Of a stretch of 64,000 bases of DNA, positions 1 to 10,090 are shown piece after piece. This DNA comes from an uncultured Eisenbergiella sp. GTDB taxonomy: Bacteria; Bacillota; Clostridia; Lachnospirales; Lachnospiraceae. The position numbers were made by a program, and so were the translations under genes. Under the pieces are notes generated by a model. That model saw only the letters and a list, made by a program, of their open reading frames with translations. It was not told the origin of the DNA and ran no database searches. The stretch spans positions 34,842 to 98,841 of the forward strand of contig CANQVD010000011.1 in the NCBI GenBank assembly GCA_947627215.1, read 5' to 3'. Position 1 is the first letter of the stretch, and each line of letters begins with the position of its first letter.

Positions 1-221
1 TGGTGATCCTGGTGTCGGACGGCGTGCTGCAGGACTGGGCCTGCGAGGACAGTGAGTTTGTCCTGGCGCGGCAGATCGAGCGGATGATCTTCCATTCGCC
101 CGTGGATGTGGCCAACGCGCTGCTCCGGTTCGCCATCGGCCAGTCCCAGGGCAGGATCCGCGACGATATGACCGTTCTGGTGGCCGGCATCTGGAAAAAT
201 GAGGGAAATGTGTTTGAGTAA
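1..221 (+). CDS. spoIIE: Stage II sporulation protein E, C-terminal end (partial)
   Basis: The window opens inside this gene. The last 70 or so codons match the end of a PP2C-type serine phosphatase: the stretch ILVSDGVLQ carries the metal-binding Asp-Gly pattern and RDDMTVLVAGIW is the usual PP2C end motif. SpoIIE dephosphorylates the anti-anti-sigma factor SpoIIAA and so activates sigma F in the forespore. The identification as SpoIIE rather than another PP2C rests mainly on context: spoIIE, tilS, hpt and ftsH lie together in most spore-forming Firmicutes, and those genes follow here. The N-terminal membrane part is outside the window. A glycosidase gene intervenes between it and tilS, which is not the usual arrangement. 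Confidence 0.8.
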   Translation, partial: VILVSDGVLQDWACEDSEFVLARQIERMIFHSPVDVANALLRFAIGQSQGRIRDDMTVLVAGIWKNEGNVFE

Positions 222-242
222 ACGGGAAAAAGAGCGTATACT
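214..242 (+). promoter_or_regulatory. Candidate promoter for the rhamnosidase gene
   Basis: TTGAGT at 214-219 and TATACT at 237-242 are separated by 17 bases. The -35 overlaps the end of spoIIE. It would allow the inserted rhamnosidase gene, and through it tilS-hpt, to be transcribed apart from spoIIE. Confidence 0.5.
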
Positions 243-290
243 TATCATGGATTTGCGGGCGCAGGGCCCCAGCGAAAAGGATGAGGGAGA

Positions 291-3200
291 ATGAAAGAAG
301 GAAAAAGCCGGACAGCGCTGGCGGTCAGGCACCTGCTGATGGTTGGATGTCTGCTGGTGGCTGGGATATTTTTAACTGCCTGCAGCGCGGGATCGGATGT
401 GGAGGATGCGGAAACTGTCGGCGCAGGTGCGCAAGGGGATCGGCTTGTGGCGCTTACCGTAGATTATCGGACGGATCCGGTGGGAATAGAGGAACAGACG
501 CCCGTGTTTTCCTGGCAGATGTCGGGAGAGGGGCGAGGACGTTCTCAGACGGCATATCGGATTCTGATAGCGGATTCAGAGCAGAACCTGGAGAATGGCG
601 TATATGTCTGGGACAGCGGACGAGTGGAGTCTGACCGTTCCGTGGCGGTTCCCTATGGCGGCGAGCCGCTGCGGGAAGCAGTTCGGTATTTCTGGACAGT
701 GAAGGCCTGGGATCAGGACCGAAACGAGCTGGAGGCAGAGCAGACTGCATATTTTGAAACGGGGCTGATGGGGACGGGCTTCGAAGACGCAGCGTGGATC
801 AGTGCGCCGCAAAAGGAGCCGGAGCCCTTCGCACAGGAGGATTGTTCCTATGTGATAGAATATGATTTTGTGGGCGGGAAGGCGCAGGCGGGGTTTATTT
901 TTGGTGCGGATACGGACCAGTATGGGGAATTTTACATCTGGACTGTGCTGGAGGAAGAAGGGAAGGTTTGCCTGAAAACGGCGCGGATGGAGCGTTATCT
1001 GTACCGGGAGGAGCAAATCGTGCCGCTGGATGCCTGTTGTACGGCAGAGCTGTTTGAAAGCGGGCGCATCCATATGCGCATTGAGGTGGATCAGGATACG
1101 GTCCGTACCTACCTGGACGGACAGCGGGTGGCGGAGACGGTACTGGCCAAAGCGAAGCCGGTGGGAAGGATTGGTCTGTTCAATGCCCGCACGGAGGAGG
1201 ACGCATGCTTTGACAATATTCTTGTCACCGGCGGAGATGGGACTGTTTATTATGCGGAGGATTTTGAATCGGAGGAAACTGTGTTTTCTCCGGAATATAT
1301 AAAATGTCGGGACGGAATGGGGATTGTCAGGGCGGGGATCACGCTGGTTCCCGGAGATGATGGCCCCGCGCCGCTTTTGCGCCGGGAATTTTCCCTGGAG
1401 GATAAGGAGGTGGCCTCCGCCCGGCTTTACGCCTCCGCGCTGGGGATTTATCATATTTATCTGAATGGCAGTCCCGTCAGTGATCATGCTTTTGATCCGG
1501 GAAGGCCGGTGTATAACAGAGAGCTTTCCTATTGTATTTATGATGTCACCGGCCTTTTACAGGCGGGAGAAAACGCGGTGGGTGTGCTGCTGGGACACGG
1601 CTGGTACGATCGGGCGCTGGGAGGCCCGGGGGGATGGGACGCCTGGGGGACGTGCGGTCCGGCGTTTCTGGGGAAGCTGGTGATCGCTTATGAGGACGGC
1701 ACGCGACAGGTGGTGCTCACTGACGGTGAATGGCAGGTCTTTACGGATGGACCGGTGCGCAGGGACGATATGTATCAGGGGGAGTTTTATGATGCCCGCC
1801 GCGAGACGCCCGGTTGGGATTCGCCCGGGTATCCGGCAGAGGGATGGCAGCCCGTCGCGGTCAACGGGGTGGATGAGAAGTTTCTGGAAATGCCGGTTTC
1901 GGCTTATGGGACGGAGAGTGCCAGAACGATCCTGACGCTGGAGCCTGTAGCTGTCACCTGTCCCGCAGAGGGTGTGTTGGTTTATGATTTCGGACAGGAA
2001 TTTAACGGGGTATGTGAAATTGCGGTCAGCGGACAGGCGGGGCAGTGCGTGACGATGCGTTATGCGGAGGCGCTGAATACGGAGGAGCTGGTAAACAGAG
2101 ACGATGCGGTGGGGACTGTGTGGACCCGGAATCTGCTGACTGCGGACAATACCGATTACTATATCCTGAGGGGTGGGGGGCGAGGAGGTTTATGCGCCTT
2201 CCCTGGTTTGCCGGGGCTTTCGCTATGTGCAGATCACAGGGGTGGAGGAAGGACAGCTCCTTTCCGTGAAGGGGCTGGCGCAGATGTCGGCCCTGCAGGA
2301 GACGGGAAGCTTTACATGCTCGGATATCTGGCTGAACCGTCTGTATCATAGTATTTTCTGGTCCCAGCGCAGCAACTTTCTGGAGACGCCCACCGATTGT
2401 CCGCAGCGGGACGAGCGGTTTGGCTGGACGGGAGATATCGCCATGTTTGCGCCGACGGCGGTCTACAATATGAACGCGGACAGCTTTTTGCGGAAATTTC
2501 TGAAAGGCATGCGGCTGGAGCAGCGCGACGACGGCGCATATCCGGATATGGTTCCCAACAGCGGCTCCGGCGGCTTCGGACATAATGGCTGGGGGGATGC
2601 GGGCGTTATTTTAACCTGGGAGCTGTATCAGCAGTACGCGGATCTTTCCGTTGTGGAAGAAAATTTTGCGTCCATGTGTGCCTGGGTGGATTATCTGGAG
2701 AAAAGCAGTGATCATTATCTGAGAAAAGATCCGGGCGGATACGGGGATCATCTGGCTGCGCAGGGTACGCCGCCGGAAGCGGTGCATACGGCTTTGTCCG
2801 CCTACAGCGCGCTTCTCCTTTCCAAAATGGCAGAGGCGTTGGGCAGAACGGCGGAGACAGAGCACTACAGGGAGGTCTATGAAAAATTCAGACAGGCATG
2901 GCGGGAGGCCTATGTCCTGGAGGATGGAATGCTTCGGGAGATCAGCCAAACCATGTATGCGATGGCGCTGCAATTCGGATTATATCCGGAGGAAGGAATA
3001 GAGGATGCCCGGCAGATGCTGGAGGCCTGCGTGGAGTGGGCACAGGTTCATCCCGCCGCGGGCTATGTGGGAACTTCCCTGCTGCTTCCGGCTCTGGAAA
3101 AAGCGGGGCGCGCGGATCTGGCTTACCGGCTGCTTGGACAGACCACGTTCCCATCCTGGAACTATGAGACCGCTCTGGGGGCGACCACCATCGCAGAGAG

Positions 3201-3657
3201 CTGGAACGGATATAAGGAAGAGGAAAACGGGGGCTATAGCCTGAACGGTTCCCTGAATCACTATGCATTGGGATCTGTAGGCGAATGGTTTTATACAGGG
3301 ATTCTGGGTATTCGTTCCGATGAAGAGGAGCCGGGATTTAAGCGGATCGTTCTGCAGCCGCAGATATGGGACGAACTGGAATATGCCGAAGGAAGCTATC
3401 AGAGCGTGTACGGGGAGATTTTCGTGCGCTGGGAGATCCGGGAAGAGGGCTATTGCTGTCAGGTACGGATTCCCGCCAATACGACGGCCGTTCTTACGCT
3501 GCCGCTGGCAGCCGGAGGGCGTTGTACGGAGGGCGGTGTTCTGCTGGCGGATGGCGGCGCGCCGGAGGGCGTCCTGCTGAAAGAGCGCACGGGAACGGCG
3601 CTCGTGCTGGAGCTTTCCTCCGGGAGCTATGAATTTTTGGCGGATCAGATGAAATGA
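291..3657 (+). pseudogene. Secreted alpha-L-rhamnosidase lipoprotein (GH78), frameshifted
   Basis: Two overlapping open frames (291-2351 and 2173-3657) together encode one GH78 enzyme of about 1,120 residues that removes terminal alpha-L-rhamnose from plant glycans or flavonoid glycosides. The first frame has a lipoprotein signal with lipobox LTAC (Cys31), a rhamnosidase N-terminal region and a concanavalin-like insertion at about residues 160-320. The second frame holds the catalytic (alpha/alpha)6 barrel with the family motif DCPQRDERFGWTGD and the later GATTIAESWNG motif; most relatives read TTIWERW, so the catalytic-base Glu is kept but its neighbours differ. The frames meet at a run of six G at 2175-2180, and removing one G restores a continuous protein through GGGEEVYAP. 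This could be a true mutation, phase variation or a sequencing error. The stop codon overlaps the tilS start (ATGA). Confidence 0.85.
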
Positions 3658-5243
3658 CGACGGAAAAAATCGAAGCCTGTATGACACAGCTTCATATGTG
3701 GCCCGAAAACGGGCATATCGTGATCGGCGTGTCGGGCGGTGCGGATTCAGTCTGCCTGCTGGCCGTGCTGGCGCGGCTTGGGGCCGGACACGGGCTGACG
3801 CTGACCGCTGTACATGTGGACCACGGCATCCGGCCGGAGTCCGGGGCGGACGCGCAGTTCGTGCGCGCGCTGTGCGAACGCCTGGGAGTGCCCCTTGTGC
3901 TGGTGAAGGAGGATGTGGAAGCGCTGGCAAAGCGCGAGAAAATCTCCTGTGAGGAAGCGGGACGGCGCGTGCGGTACCGGGCTTTTGTGAAGGAGCTGCG
4001 CGCCCGGTGCGGCGCGGACGCGGTCAGAGGGTGCGTTGCCGTGGCCCACAACCGGGACGACCGGGCGGAGACGCTTCTGTTTCATCTGCTGCGGGGAACC
4101 GGGCTGGAGGGGATGGGCAGCATACGTCCCGTGCGGCGGACGGCGGACGGCATTCGGATCATCCGGCCGCTGCTGTTTACGGGACGGGAGGAGATCGAGG
4201 CTTTTCTGAAGGACGCGGGGCTCGGCTGGCGGACAGACGGCACCAACGCCCGGGATCTCTATACGAGAAATAAGATCCGCAACCGGATCCTGCCCTATGC
4301 GGAGCGGGAGATCAGTGCCGGGGCGAAGGTCCATCTGGCACAGGAGGCGGCCCTTCTGGAGCAGGCGGCCCGCTTCGTGCGCGCGCAGGCGGCGGAAGCA
4401 CTGAAACGGTGTGCCGCAGCGGAGCCGGGCGGCCCGCAGGAGCGGGGCAAAGCGCCCGGCCGGGGCGGAGATGCCGCTGCGGTTCCGGATATCCGGGAGA
4501 CGGTTTCGGCCGGGAAAGGGGAGCTCCGCCTGAATGCGGGCGCTTTTTTGCGGGAGGATCCGTTCCTGCAGGATCAGATGCTCTATCTGCTCCTGGAAGA
4601 GCTGGGGAAGGGGCGGGACCTGACCGCAGCCCATATCCGGCAGGTCAGACATCTGTTCGCGCCGGAATGCCTCAGCGGGCGCCGGGTGGAGCTCCCGGTC
4701 TGCGGGATACGGGCCGTCCGGGAGTTCGGGACGGTGTGCATCGGGACGGCGGAGGAGGAAGCCGACAGGCGTGAACAACCGCTGTATCCGCTGCGAAGCG
4801 GCAGCAGCTTCGTGCCGGGACTGGGCGAGGTGTCCGTCCGGTTTCTGCCCGGACCCGCCGCCGGAGGGGGCGGGGAGGCCGAAAACCGCTCTTTTTTCAA
4901 AAATATCCCGCAAAAAACGTATACGAAATGGCTGTCGTATGATAAAATGGCTTTGAATTTCCCGGAGACGGGGTTTCGGACCCGCAGGGCGGGAGATTAT
5001 CTGACGGTGGATGACGCGCTGCACAAAAAGAGCCTGAAGCGCTATATGATAGAGGAAAGGATTCCCGCAAAAAAGCGGGACGGGATGGTGTTTCTGGCGG
5101 ACGGCGCGCATGTTGTGTGGCTGCCGGGTCACCGGATCAGCGCGGCCTACAGGGTGACGGCGCAGACCGCCGCCGTTCTGGAGATCACCGTTGTTCCCGC
5201 GGGGACGGACGGAACAAAAGAGGAGGATCGGAAGAATGTCTGA
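3654..5243 (+). CDS. tilS: tRNA(Ile)-lysidine synthase
   Basis: TilS attaches lysine to the wobble cytidine of the CAU anticodon of one tRNA-Ile, changing it from a Met-like to an AUA-reading tRNA, and is normally essential. The N-type ATP pyrophosphatase loop SGGADS is at residues 27-32, followed by the HVDHGIR strand typical of the family. The C-terminal domain reads FRTRRAGDYLTVDD and ends with WLPGHRISAAYRVT. At 529 residues it is longer than the usual 430-480. Much of the excess is a Gly/Pro/Ala/Arg-rich stretch at about residues 253-285 that looks like an unstructured insertion. The ATG overlaps the rhamnosidase stop and has no clear ribosome site of its own, so it is probably translated by coupling. 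Confidence 0.95.
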   Translation: MTTEKIEACMTQLHMWPENGHIVIGVSGGADSVCLLAVLARLGAGHGLTLTAVHVDHGIRPESGADAQFVRALCERLGVPLVLVKEDVEALAKREKISCEEAGRRVRYRAFVKELRARCGADAVRGCVAVAHNRDDRAETLLFHLLRGTGLEGMGSIRPVRRTADGIRIIRPLLFTGREEIEAFLKDAGLGWRTDGTNARDLYTRNKIRNRILPYAEREISAGAKVHLAQEAALLEQAARFVRAQAAEALKRCAAAEPGGPQERGKAPGRGGDAAAVPDIRETVSAGKGELRLNAGAFLREDPFLQDQMLYLLLEELGKGRDLTAAHIRQVRHLFAPECLSGRRVELPVCGIRAVREFGTVCIGTAEEEADRREQPLYPLRSGSSFVPGLGEVSVRFLPGPAAGGGGEAENRSFFKNIPQKTYTKWLSYDKMALNFPETGFRTRRAGDYLTVDDALHKKSLKRYMIEERIPAKKRDGMVFLADGAHVVWLPGHRISAAYRVTAQTAAVLEITVVPAGTDGTKEEDRKNV

Positions 5244-5760
5244 AAGAGTGGAGGTCATGCTGACCGAACAGGAAGTGGATGAACGGATCCAGGCCATCGG
5301 GGATCAGATCAGCAGAGATTATGCGGGCAGGCAGGTGCATCTCGTCTGTGTGCTGAAGGGCGGCAGCTTTTTCATGTGCGAGCTGGCGAAGCGGATCACC
5401 GTGCCGGTGTCCATGGATTTCATGTCCGTGTCCAGCTACGGCGGGGGTACCAGCTCCAGCGGTGTGATCCGGATCGTGAAGGATCTGGATGAACCTCTGT
5501 CCGGCAAGGACGTGATCGTGGTGGAGGATATCGTGGATTCCGGCCGGACGCTGAGCTATCTGCTCAAGATGCTCCGGGACAGGGGCCCGGCCAGCCTGGC
5601 GCTGTGCACGCTTTTGGATAAGCCTGATCGGCGTGTGGTGGACGTGAAGGTGGACTATACCGGCTTTTCCATTCCGGATGAGTTCGTGGTCGGCTACGGA
5701 CTGGATTACGACCAGCGCTACCGCAACCTGCCCTATATCGGCGTAGTGCGGTTCGACTGA
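5236..5760 (+). CDS. hpt: Hypoxanthine phosphoribosyltransferase
   Basis: This cytosolic purine salvage enzyme of 174 residues joins hypoxanthine (and usually guanine) to PRPP, giving IMP or GMP. The PRPP-binding signature [14 protein letters not shown] is intact. The C-terminal part [23 protein letters not shown] is characteristic of Hpt. I place the start at the ATG at 5236, nine bases after AGGAGG (5221-5226); an upstream in-frame ATG at 5191 lies inside tilS and lacks a ribosome site. It overlaps the end of tilS by eight bases, as is usual for the tilS-hpt-ftsH block. Confidence 0.95.
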   Translation: MSERVEVMLTEQEVDERIQAIGDQISRDYAGRQVHLVCVLKGGSFFMCELAKRITVPVSMDFMSVSSYGGGTSSSGVIRIVKDLDEPLSGKDVIVVEDIVDSGRTLSYLLKMLRDRGPASLALCTLLDKPDRRVVDVKVDYTGFSIPDEFVVGYGLDYDQRYRNLPYIGVVRFD

Positions 5761-5816
5761 ACGGCTTCGCCGCGCGCGGGCCGGCGGAAATATTGTTTTA
5801 TTTGGAGGAGAATACC

Positions 5817-7628
5817 GTGAACAGAAACGGCAGAGGAATTAATCTGGTGATTTCCCTGGTGTTGGTGGCAGCGCTGCTGTTCTGGTTTTCCGGCACGCTG
5901 CGGCGGATGGAGAACACCTGCACCCAGGCGGAATTTGACCGGATGCTGGAGGCCGGGGACGTCACCGGCGTTCTGGTCGTGCAGAACCGGGAGGTTCCCA
6001 CAGGTTCTGCGCAGATCAGTCTGAAGGACGGCGGGGAACGGCTTCTGGTGGTGACGGATGTCAATGCGCTGATCGCGCAGTTGGAGGCCGCGGGCGTGGA
6101 TTATGTGCCGCAGGATGTGCCGGGAGAGAACGTGTTTCTGACATCGATCCTGCCGGCGCTCATCATGGTGGGTGGCATCGCGCTGATCTTCATGATGATG
6201 AACGCCCAGAACGCCCAGATGAACGGCGGCAGCAAGATGATGAACTTCGGCAAAAGCCGGGCCCGGCTGAGCATGGCTGGGGACAGCAGGATCACGCTGA
6301 AGGACGTGGCGGGGCTGAAGGAGGAAAAGGAGGATCTGCAGGAGATCGTGGAGTTCCTGAAGGCGCCTGACAAATTCACCCGGGTCGGCGCCCGTATCCC
6401 CAAGGGCGTTCTGCTGGAGGGCCCTCCCGGAACGGGCAAGACGCTGCTGGCCAGGGCCATCGCGGGAGAGGCGGACGTGCCGTTTTTCTCCATTTCCGGC
6501 TCGGATTTTGTGGAGATGTTCGTCGGCGTGGGCGCGTCCCGGGTGCGGGATCTGTTTGAAGAGGCAAAGAAGAACGCGCCCTGCATCGTGTTCATCGATG
6601 AGATCGATGCCGTAGCCAGGCGCAGGGGCACCGGCATGGGCGGCGGGCACGACGAGAGAGAGCAGACGCTGAATCAGATGCTGGTGGAAATGGACGGATT
6701 CGGCGTCAACGAGGGGATCATCGTCATGGCGGCCACCAACCGGGTGGACATTCTGGATCCCGCGATCCTGCGTCCCGGCCGGTTTGACCGCAAGATCAGC
6801 GTAGGGACGCCGGATGTGGGCGGCCGGGAGGATATTCTGAAGGTTCATTCCAGGAATAAGCCGCTGGCGGATGATGTGGATTTAAAGCAGGTGGCGCAGA
6901 CCACCGCTGGCTTTACGGGCGCGGATCTGGAGAATCTCATGAATGAGGCGGCCATCGTGGCGGCCAGGGAGGACCGGGCGTTCGTGACGCAGGAGGATAT
7001 CCGCAGGGCCTTTATCAAGGTGGGCGTGGGCGCGGAGAAAAAGAGCCGCATCATTTCCGACCGGGAAAAGCGGATCACAGCCTATCACGAGTCCGGTCAC
7101 GCGATCCTGTTTCATGTGCTTCCAGATGTGGGTCCGGTGTACACCGTGTCCATCATCCCCACGGGGATCGGCGCGGCGGGCTATACCATGCCCCTGCCGG
7201 AACGGGACGATATGTTCATGACGAAGGGACGCATGCTGCAGGAGATCATGGTCGCCCTGGGCGGGCGGATCGCGGAGGAGCTCGTTTTTGACGACATCAC
7301 CACCGGCGCGTCCAGCGACATCAAGGAGGCCACGAAGATCGCCAGAAAGATGGTGACCCGTTACGGGATGTCCGAAAACGTGGGCGTCATCTGCTATGAC
7401 GATGATGACGACGAGGTGTTCATCGGACGGGATCTGGCCCATGCCAGGGCCCGCAGCGAGCTGGTGAGCGGCGAGATCGACCGGGAGGTCCGGCGGATCA
7501 TCGACGACTGCTACGGAAAGGCGAAGGAGCTGATCCGGAAGCATGAGGATGTGCTTCGCGCCTGTGCGGATCTGCTTCTGGAAAAGGAAAAGATCGGCCG
7601 CGCCGAGTTTGAGGCTCTTTTCGCGTGA
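5817..7628 (+). CDS. ftsH: ATP-dependent zinc metalloprotease FtsH
   Basis: FtsH is a membrane-anchored AAA+ protease that degrades damaged membrane proteins and short-lived regulators. Two N-terminal membrane segments (about residues 8-28 and 108-130) bracket an extracellular loop. The AAA domain has Walker A GPPGTGKT at 202-209, Walker B IVFIDEID and the second region of homology ending LRPGRFDR. The protease has HESGH at 424-428 (most relatives HEAGH). The start is GTG at 5817, after the ribosome site GGAGGAG, giving 603 residues. A run of five Asp ([10 protein letters not shown]) in the protease domain is unusual. It is the last gene of the spoIIE-side operon, followed by a strong terminator at 7798. 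Confidence 0.95.
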   Translation: MNRNGRGINLVISLVLVAALLFWFSGTLRRMENTCTQAEFDRMLEAGDVTGVLVVQNREVPTGSAQISLKDGGERLLVVTDVNALIAQLEAAGVDYVPQDVPGENVFLTSILPALIMVGGIALIFMMMNAQNAQMNGGSKMMNFGKSRARLSMAGDSRITLKDVAGLKEEKEDLQEIVEFLKAPDKFTRVGARIPKGVLLEGPPGTGKTLLARAIAGEADVPFFSISGSDFVEMFVGVGASRVRDLFEEAKKNAPCIVFIDEIDAVARRRGTGMGGGHDEREQTLNQMLVEMDGFGVNEGIIVMAATNRVDILDPAILRPGRFDRKISVGTPDVGGREDILKVHSRNKPLADDVDLKQVAQTTAGFTGADLENLMNEAAIVAAREDRAFVTQEDIRRAFIKVGVGAEKKSRIISDREKRITAYHESGHAILFHVLPDVGPVYTVSIIPTGIGAAGYTMPLPERDDMFMTKGRMLQEIMVALGGRIAEELVFDDITTGASSDIKEATKIARKMVTRYGMSENVGVICYDDDDDEVFIGRDLAHARARSELVSGEIDREVRRIIDDCYGKAKELIRKHEDVLRACADLLLEKEKIGRAEFEALFA

Positions 7629-7797
7629 TATGTCCCTTTTGACCAGGGAATATGCAATATGCACAAAAAATAAACATTGTTTTTGTAAAGTTTGTGAAAG
7701 CGGAGTATGTACAAAAGGGATCGGGTCTGCTACGATAATAACCGTAACCCCCCAATACATTTTTTGCTATACCCCATAAGAGGAAATACCTTCTCCG

Positions 7798-7827
7798 AAA
7801 AGGACGGCGGACCGAGCCGTCCTTTTT
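7798..7827 (+). terminator. Rho-independent terminator after ftsH
   Basis: An 11-base stem (AAAAGGACGGC at 7798-7808, GCCGTCCTTTT on the other side) with a seven-base loop runs into five T. The A/T ends make it able to work on both strands. The 170 bases between ftsH and this stem hold no gene I can support. Confidence 0.9.
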
Positions 7828-7838
7828 GCATTTTATGA

Positions 7839-7867
7839 TTTACATGGGAGAGAATTCGGGATATGAT
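7839..7867 (+). promoter_or_regulatory. Promoter for the GH13-bile salt hydrolase unit
   Basis: TTTACA at 7839-7844 and TATGAT at 7862-7867 are 17 bases apart, just after the ftsH terminator and 31 bases before the GH13 start codon. Confidence 0.6.
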
Positions 7868-7897
7868 GGAAGAAGCATAACAAAGGGGAGAGATCGC

Positions 7898-10045
7898 ATG
7901 GACCCGGAACAGTTATTTAAGAATCAGAAGTATCTGAGCGAGATGCGTCCTGTTTTTACGAAAAAGGCGATCTTCAGCGATACGACGGAGAATTTTGTGA
8001 CGCCGCCCCAGCCTGCCCCATACAGCAGGGTGAAGATCGGTCTGCGCACCAAGCGCAGGAATGTGGATCGGGTTTTTCTGATGTGCAGGGATCAGAAGAG
8101 CCTGATGTTTAAGGAAAAATCGGATGAGCAGTTTGATTATTACGAAACGGAGCTGCAACTGGACGACGAAAAGATAACGTATTATTTTCAGATCATGGCG
8201 GGGAGCATCGTCTGCGATTATGACTGCCGCGGCGTGGTGAGGCGGTCGGAGGAGCCTTACCGCTTTACCGTCATTCCCGGCTTTGAGACGCCTCAGTGGG
8301 CGAAGGGGGCCGTGATGTACCAGATCTTTGTTGACCGGTTCTGCAACGGGGATCCCGGCAACGATGTGCTGACGGGCGAGTATTATTATGTGAACGGCAA
8401 GAGCCGTCACGTGGAGGACTGGTACAGCTATCCGGCCAACATGGATGTGGGCAATTTCTACGGCGGCGACCTGCAGGGCGTGATGGACCGTCTGGATTAT
8501 CTGGAGGGGCTGGGCGTGGAGGTGATCTACTTCAATCCGATTTTCGTCTCGCCCTCCAATCACAAGTACGATATCCAGGACTACGATCATGTCGATCCGC
8601 ATTACGGGAAGATCGTGAAGGACGGCGGCAGGCTGCTGGAGGACTGGGAAAAGGAAAACGTCAACGCGCAGCGCTATATCACGCGGGTCACCGACCGGGA
8701 GAATCTGGAGGCCAGCGACGCGCTGTTCGCGAAGCTGGTAGAGGAGGCCCATAAGCGGGGAATGCGCGTCATCCTGGACGGCGTGTTCAATCACTGCGGT
8801 TCCTTTAACAAATGGATGGATCGGGAGCGGATCTATGAGAACGCGCCCGGTTATGAAAAGGGCGCCTATCTGTCCGCGGACAGTCCGTATCACGACTATT
8901 TCCGCTTCCGGGAGGAGGATCGTTTTCCCTGTAATTCCACCTACGACGGCTGGTGGGGGCACGAGACGCTGCCCAAGCTCAATTATGAGGGCTCCAGGGA
9001 GCTGGAGGAGTACATTCTCCGCATCGGGAAAAAATGGGTGTCGCCGCCCTTTAACGCGGACGGCTGGCGGCTGGATGTGGCCGCCGATCTGGGCCATTCG
9101 CCGGCATATAATCATCAGTTCTGGAAAAGGTTCCGCAGGGCTGTCCGGGAAGCGAATCCGGATGCCATCGTGCTGGCGGAGCACTATGGGGATCCCTCGG
9201 CCTGGCTGTGCGGGGACGAGTGGGATACCGTCATGAATTACGACGCGTTCATGGAGCCGGTGACCTGGTTCCTGACCGGCATGGAAAAGCACAGCGACGA
9301 CTGCAGAAGGGATCTTCTGGGAAACGCGGAGGCTTTTTTCGAGTCCATGACCCGGTACGGCGCGCGCATGGCGATGCCTTCCGCCATGACTGCCATGAAT
9401 CAGCTTTCCAATCACGATCATTCCCGCTTCCTGACGCGGACCGGACGGATGGTGGGCCGGGCCAACAGCCTGGGACCGGAAGCGGCGGAACGGGGCGTGG
9501 ATAAGGCGGTGCTGCGGGAGGCGGTGGTGATTCAGATGACCTGGATCGGGGCCCCCACCCTGTATTACGGGGATGAGGCGGGGCTGTGTGGTTTCACGGA
9601 TCCGGACAACCGCCGGACCTATCCCTGGGGCAGAGAGGATGAGCAGCTCATTCAGTTTCACCGGGACGCGATCCGGATGCACAGGCAGAACAGGGAGTTT
9701 CGGACCGGCTCTCTCAAGCGGCTGTATGCCGATTATAATTTTCTCGCTTACGGGCGGTTTGACCGGAGGCGGCATTCCGTGGTTTTTGTCAATAACAACG
9801 ATCACGCGGTCACGAAAAACATTTCGGTCTGGGAGCTGGGCATTCCTCAGAACGCGCGCCTGACGCGGCTGATCTATACCCATGACGAGGGCTATGATAC
9901 GGACCCCATTTCTTATGAGGTCACGGGCGGAAAGCTGCAGGTCACGATGGCGAAAACCTCCGCCATGGTGCTGCAGTATGTGAACGACGGAGAGCCTCAT
10001 ATGGAAAAGCAGCAGGTGCGGGAGGATTTCTGGCAGCGGCGCTGA
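7898..10045 (+). CDS. GH13 alpha-amylase / neopullulanase-type glycosidase
   Basis: This 715-residue enzyme of the alpha-amylase clan acts on alpha-1,4 (perhaps also alpha-1,6) bonds of maltodextrins. Residues 1-130 form a beta-rich domain like the N-domain of cyclomaltodextrinases and neopullulanases; the barrel starts near AVMYQIFVDRFCNGD. Catalytic residues are in place: GWRLDVA with nucleophile Asp393, VLAEHYG with acid Glu428, and NHDHSR with Asp507. No signal peptide is present, so it should be cytoplasmic and act on imported dextrins, together with the GH31 enzyme at 24.7 kb. The start is ATG 7898 after AAGGGGAG; an earlier in-frame ATG at 7826 lies in the terminator. The exact GH13 subfamily is not certain from sequence reading. 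Confidence 0.9.
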   Translation: MDPEQLFKNQKYLSEMRPVFTKKAIFSDTTENFVTPPQPAPYSRVKIGLRTKRRNVDRVFLMCRDQKSLMFKEKSDEQFDYYETELQLDDEKITYYFQIMAGSIVCDYDCRGVVRRSEEPYRFTVIPGFETPQWAKGAVMYQIFVDRFCNGDPGNDVLTGEYYYVNGKSRHVEDWYSYPANMDVGNFYGGDLQGVMDRLDYLEGLGVEVIYFNPIFVSPSNHKYDIQDYDHVDPHYGKIVKDGGRLLEDWEKENVNAQRYITRVTDRENLEASDALFAKLVEEAHKRGMRVILDGVFNHCGSFNKWMDRERIYENAPGYEKGAYLSADSPYHDYFRFREEDRFPCNSTYDGWWGHETLPKLNYEGSRELEEYILRIGKKWVSPPFNADGWRLDVAADLGHSPAYNHQFWKRFRRAVREANPDAIVLAEHYGDPSAWLCGDEWDTVMNYDAFMEPVTWFLTGMEKHSDDCRRDLLGNAEAFFESMTRYGARMAMPSAMTAMNQLSNHDHSRFLTRTGRMVGRANSLGPEAAERGVDKAVLREAVVIQMTWIGAPTLYYGDEAGLCGFTDPDNRRTYPWGREDEQLIQFHRDAIRMHRQNREFRTGSLKRLYADYNFLAYGRFDRRRHSVVFVNNNDHAVTKNISVWELGIPQNARLTRLIYTHDEGYDTDPISYEVTGGKLQVTMAKTSAMVLQYVNDGEPHMEKQQVREDFWQRR

Positions 10046-10090
10046 ATACGGAAAAGGGGCCGAAAAATATAAATCGAGGAGGAAGCGGCA

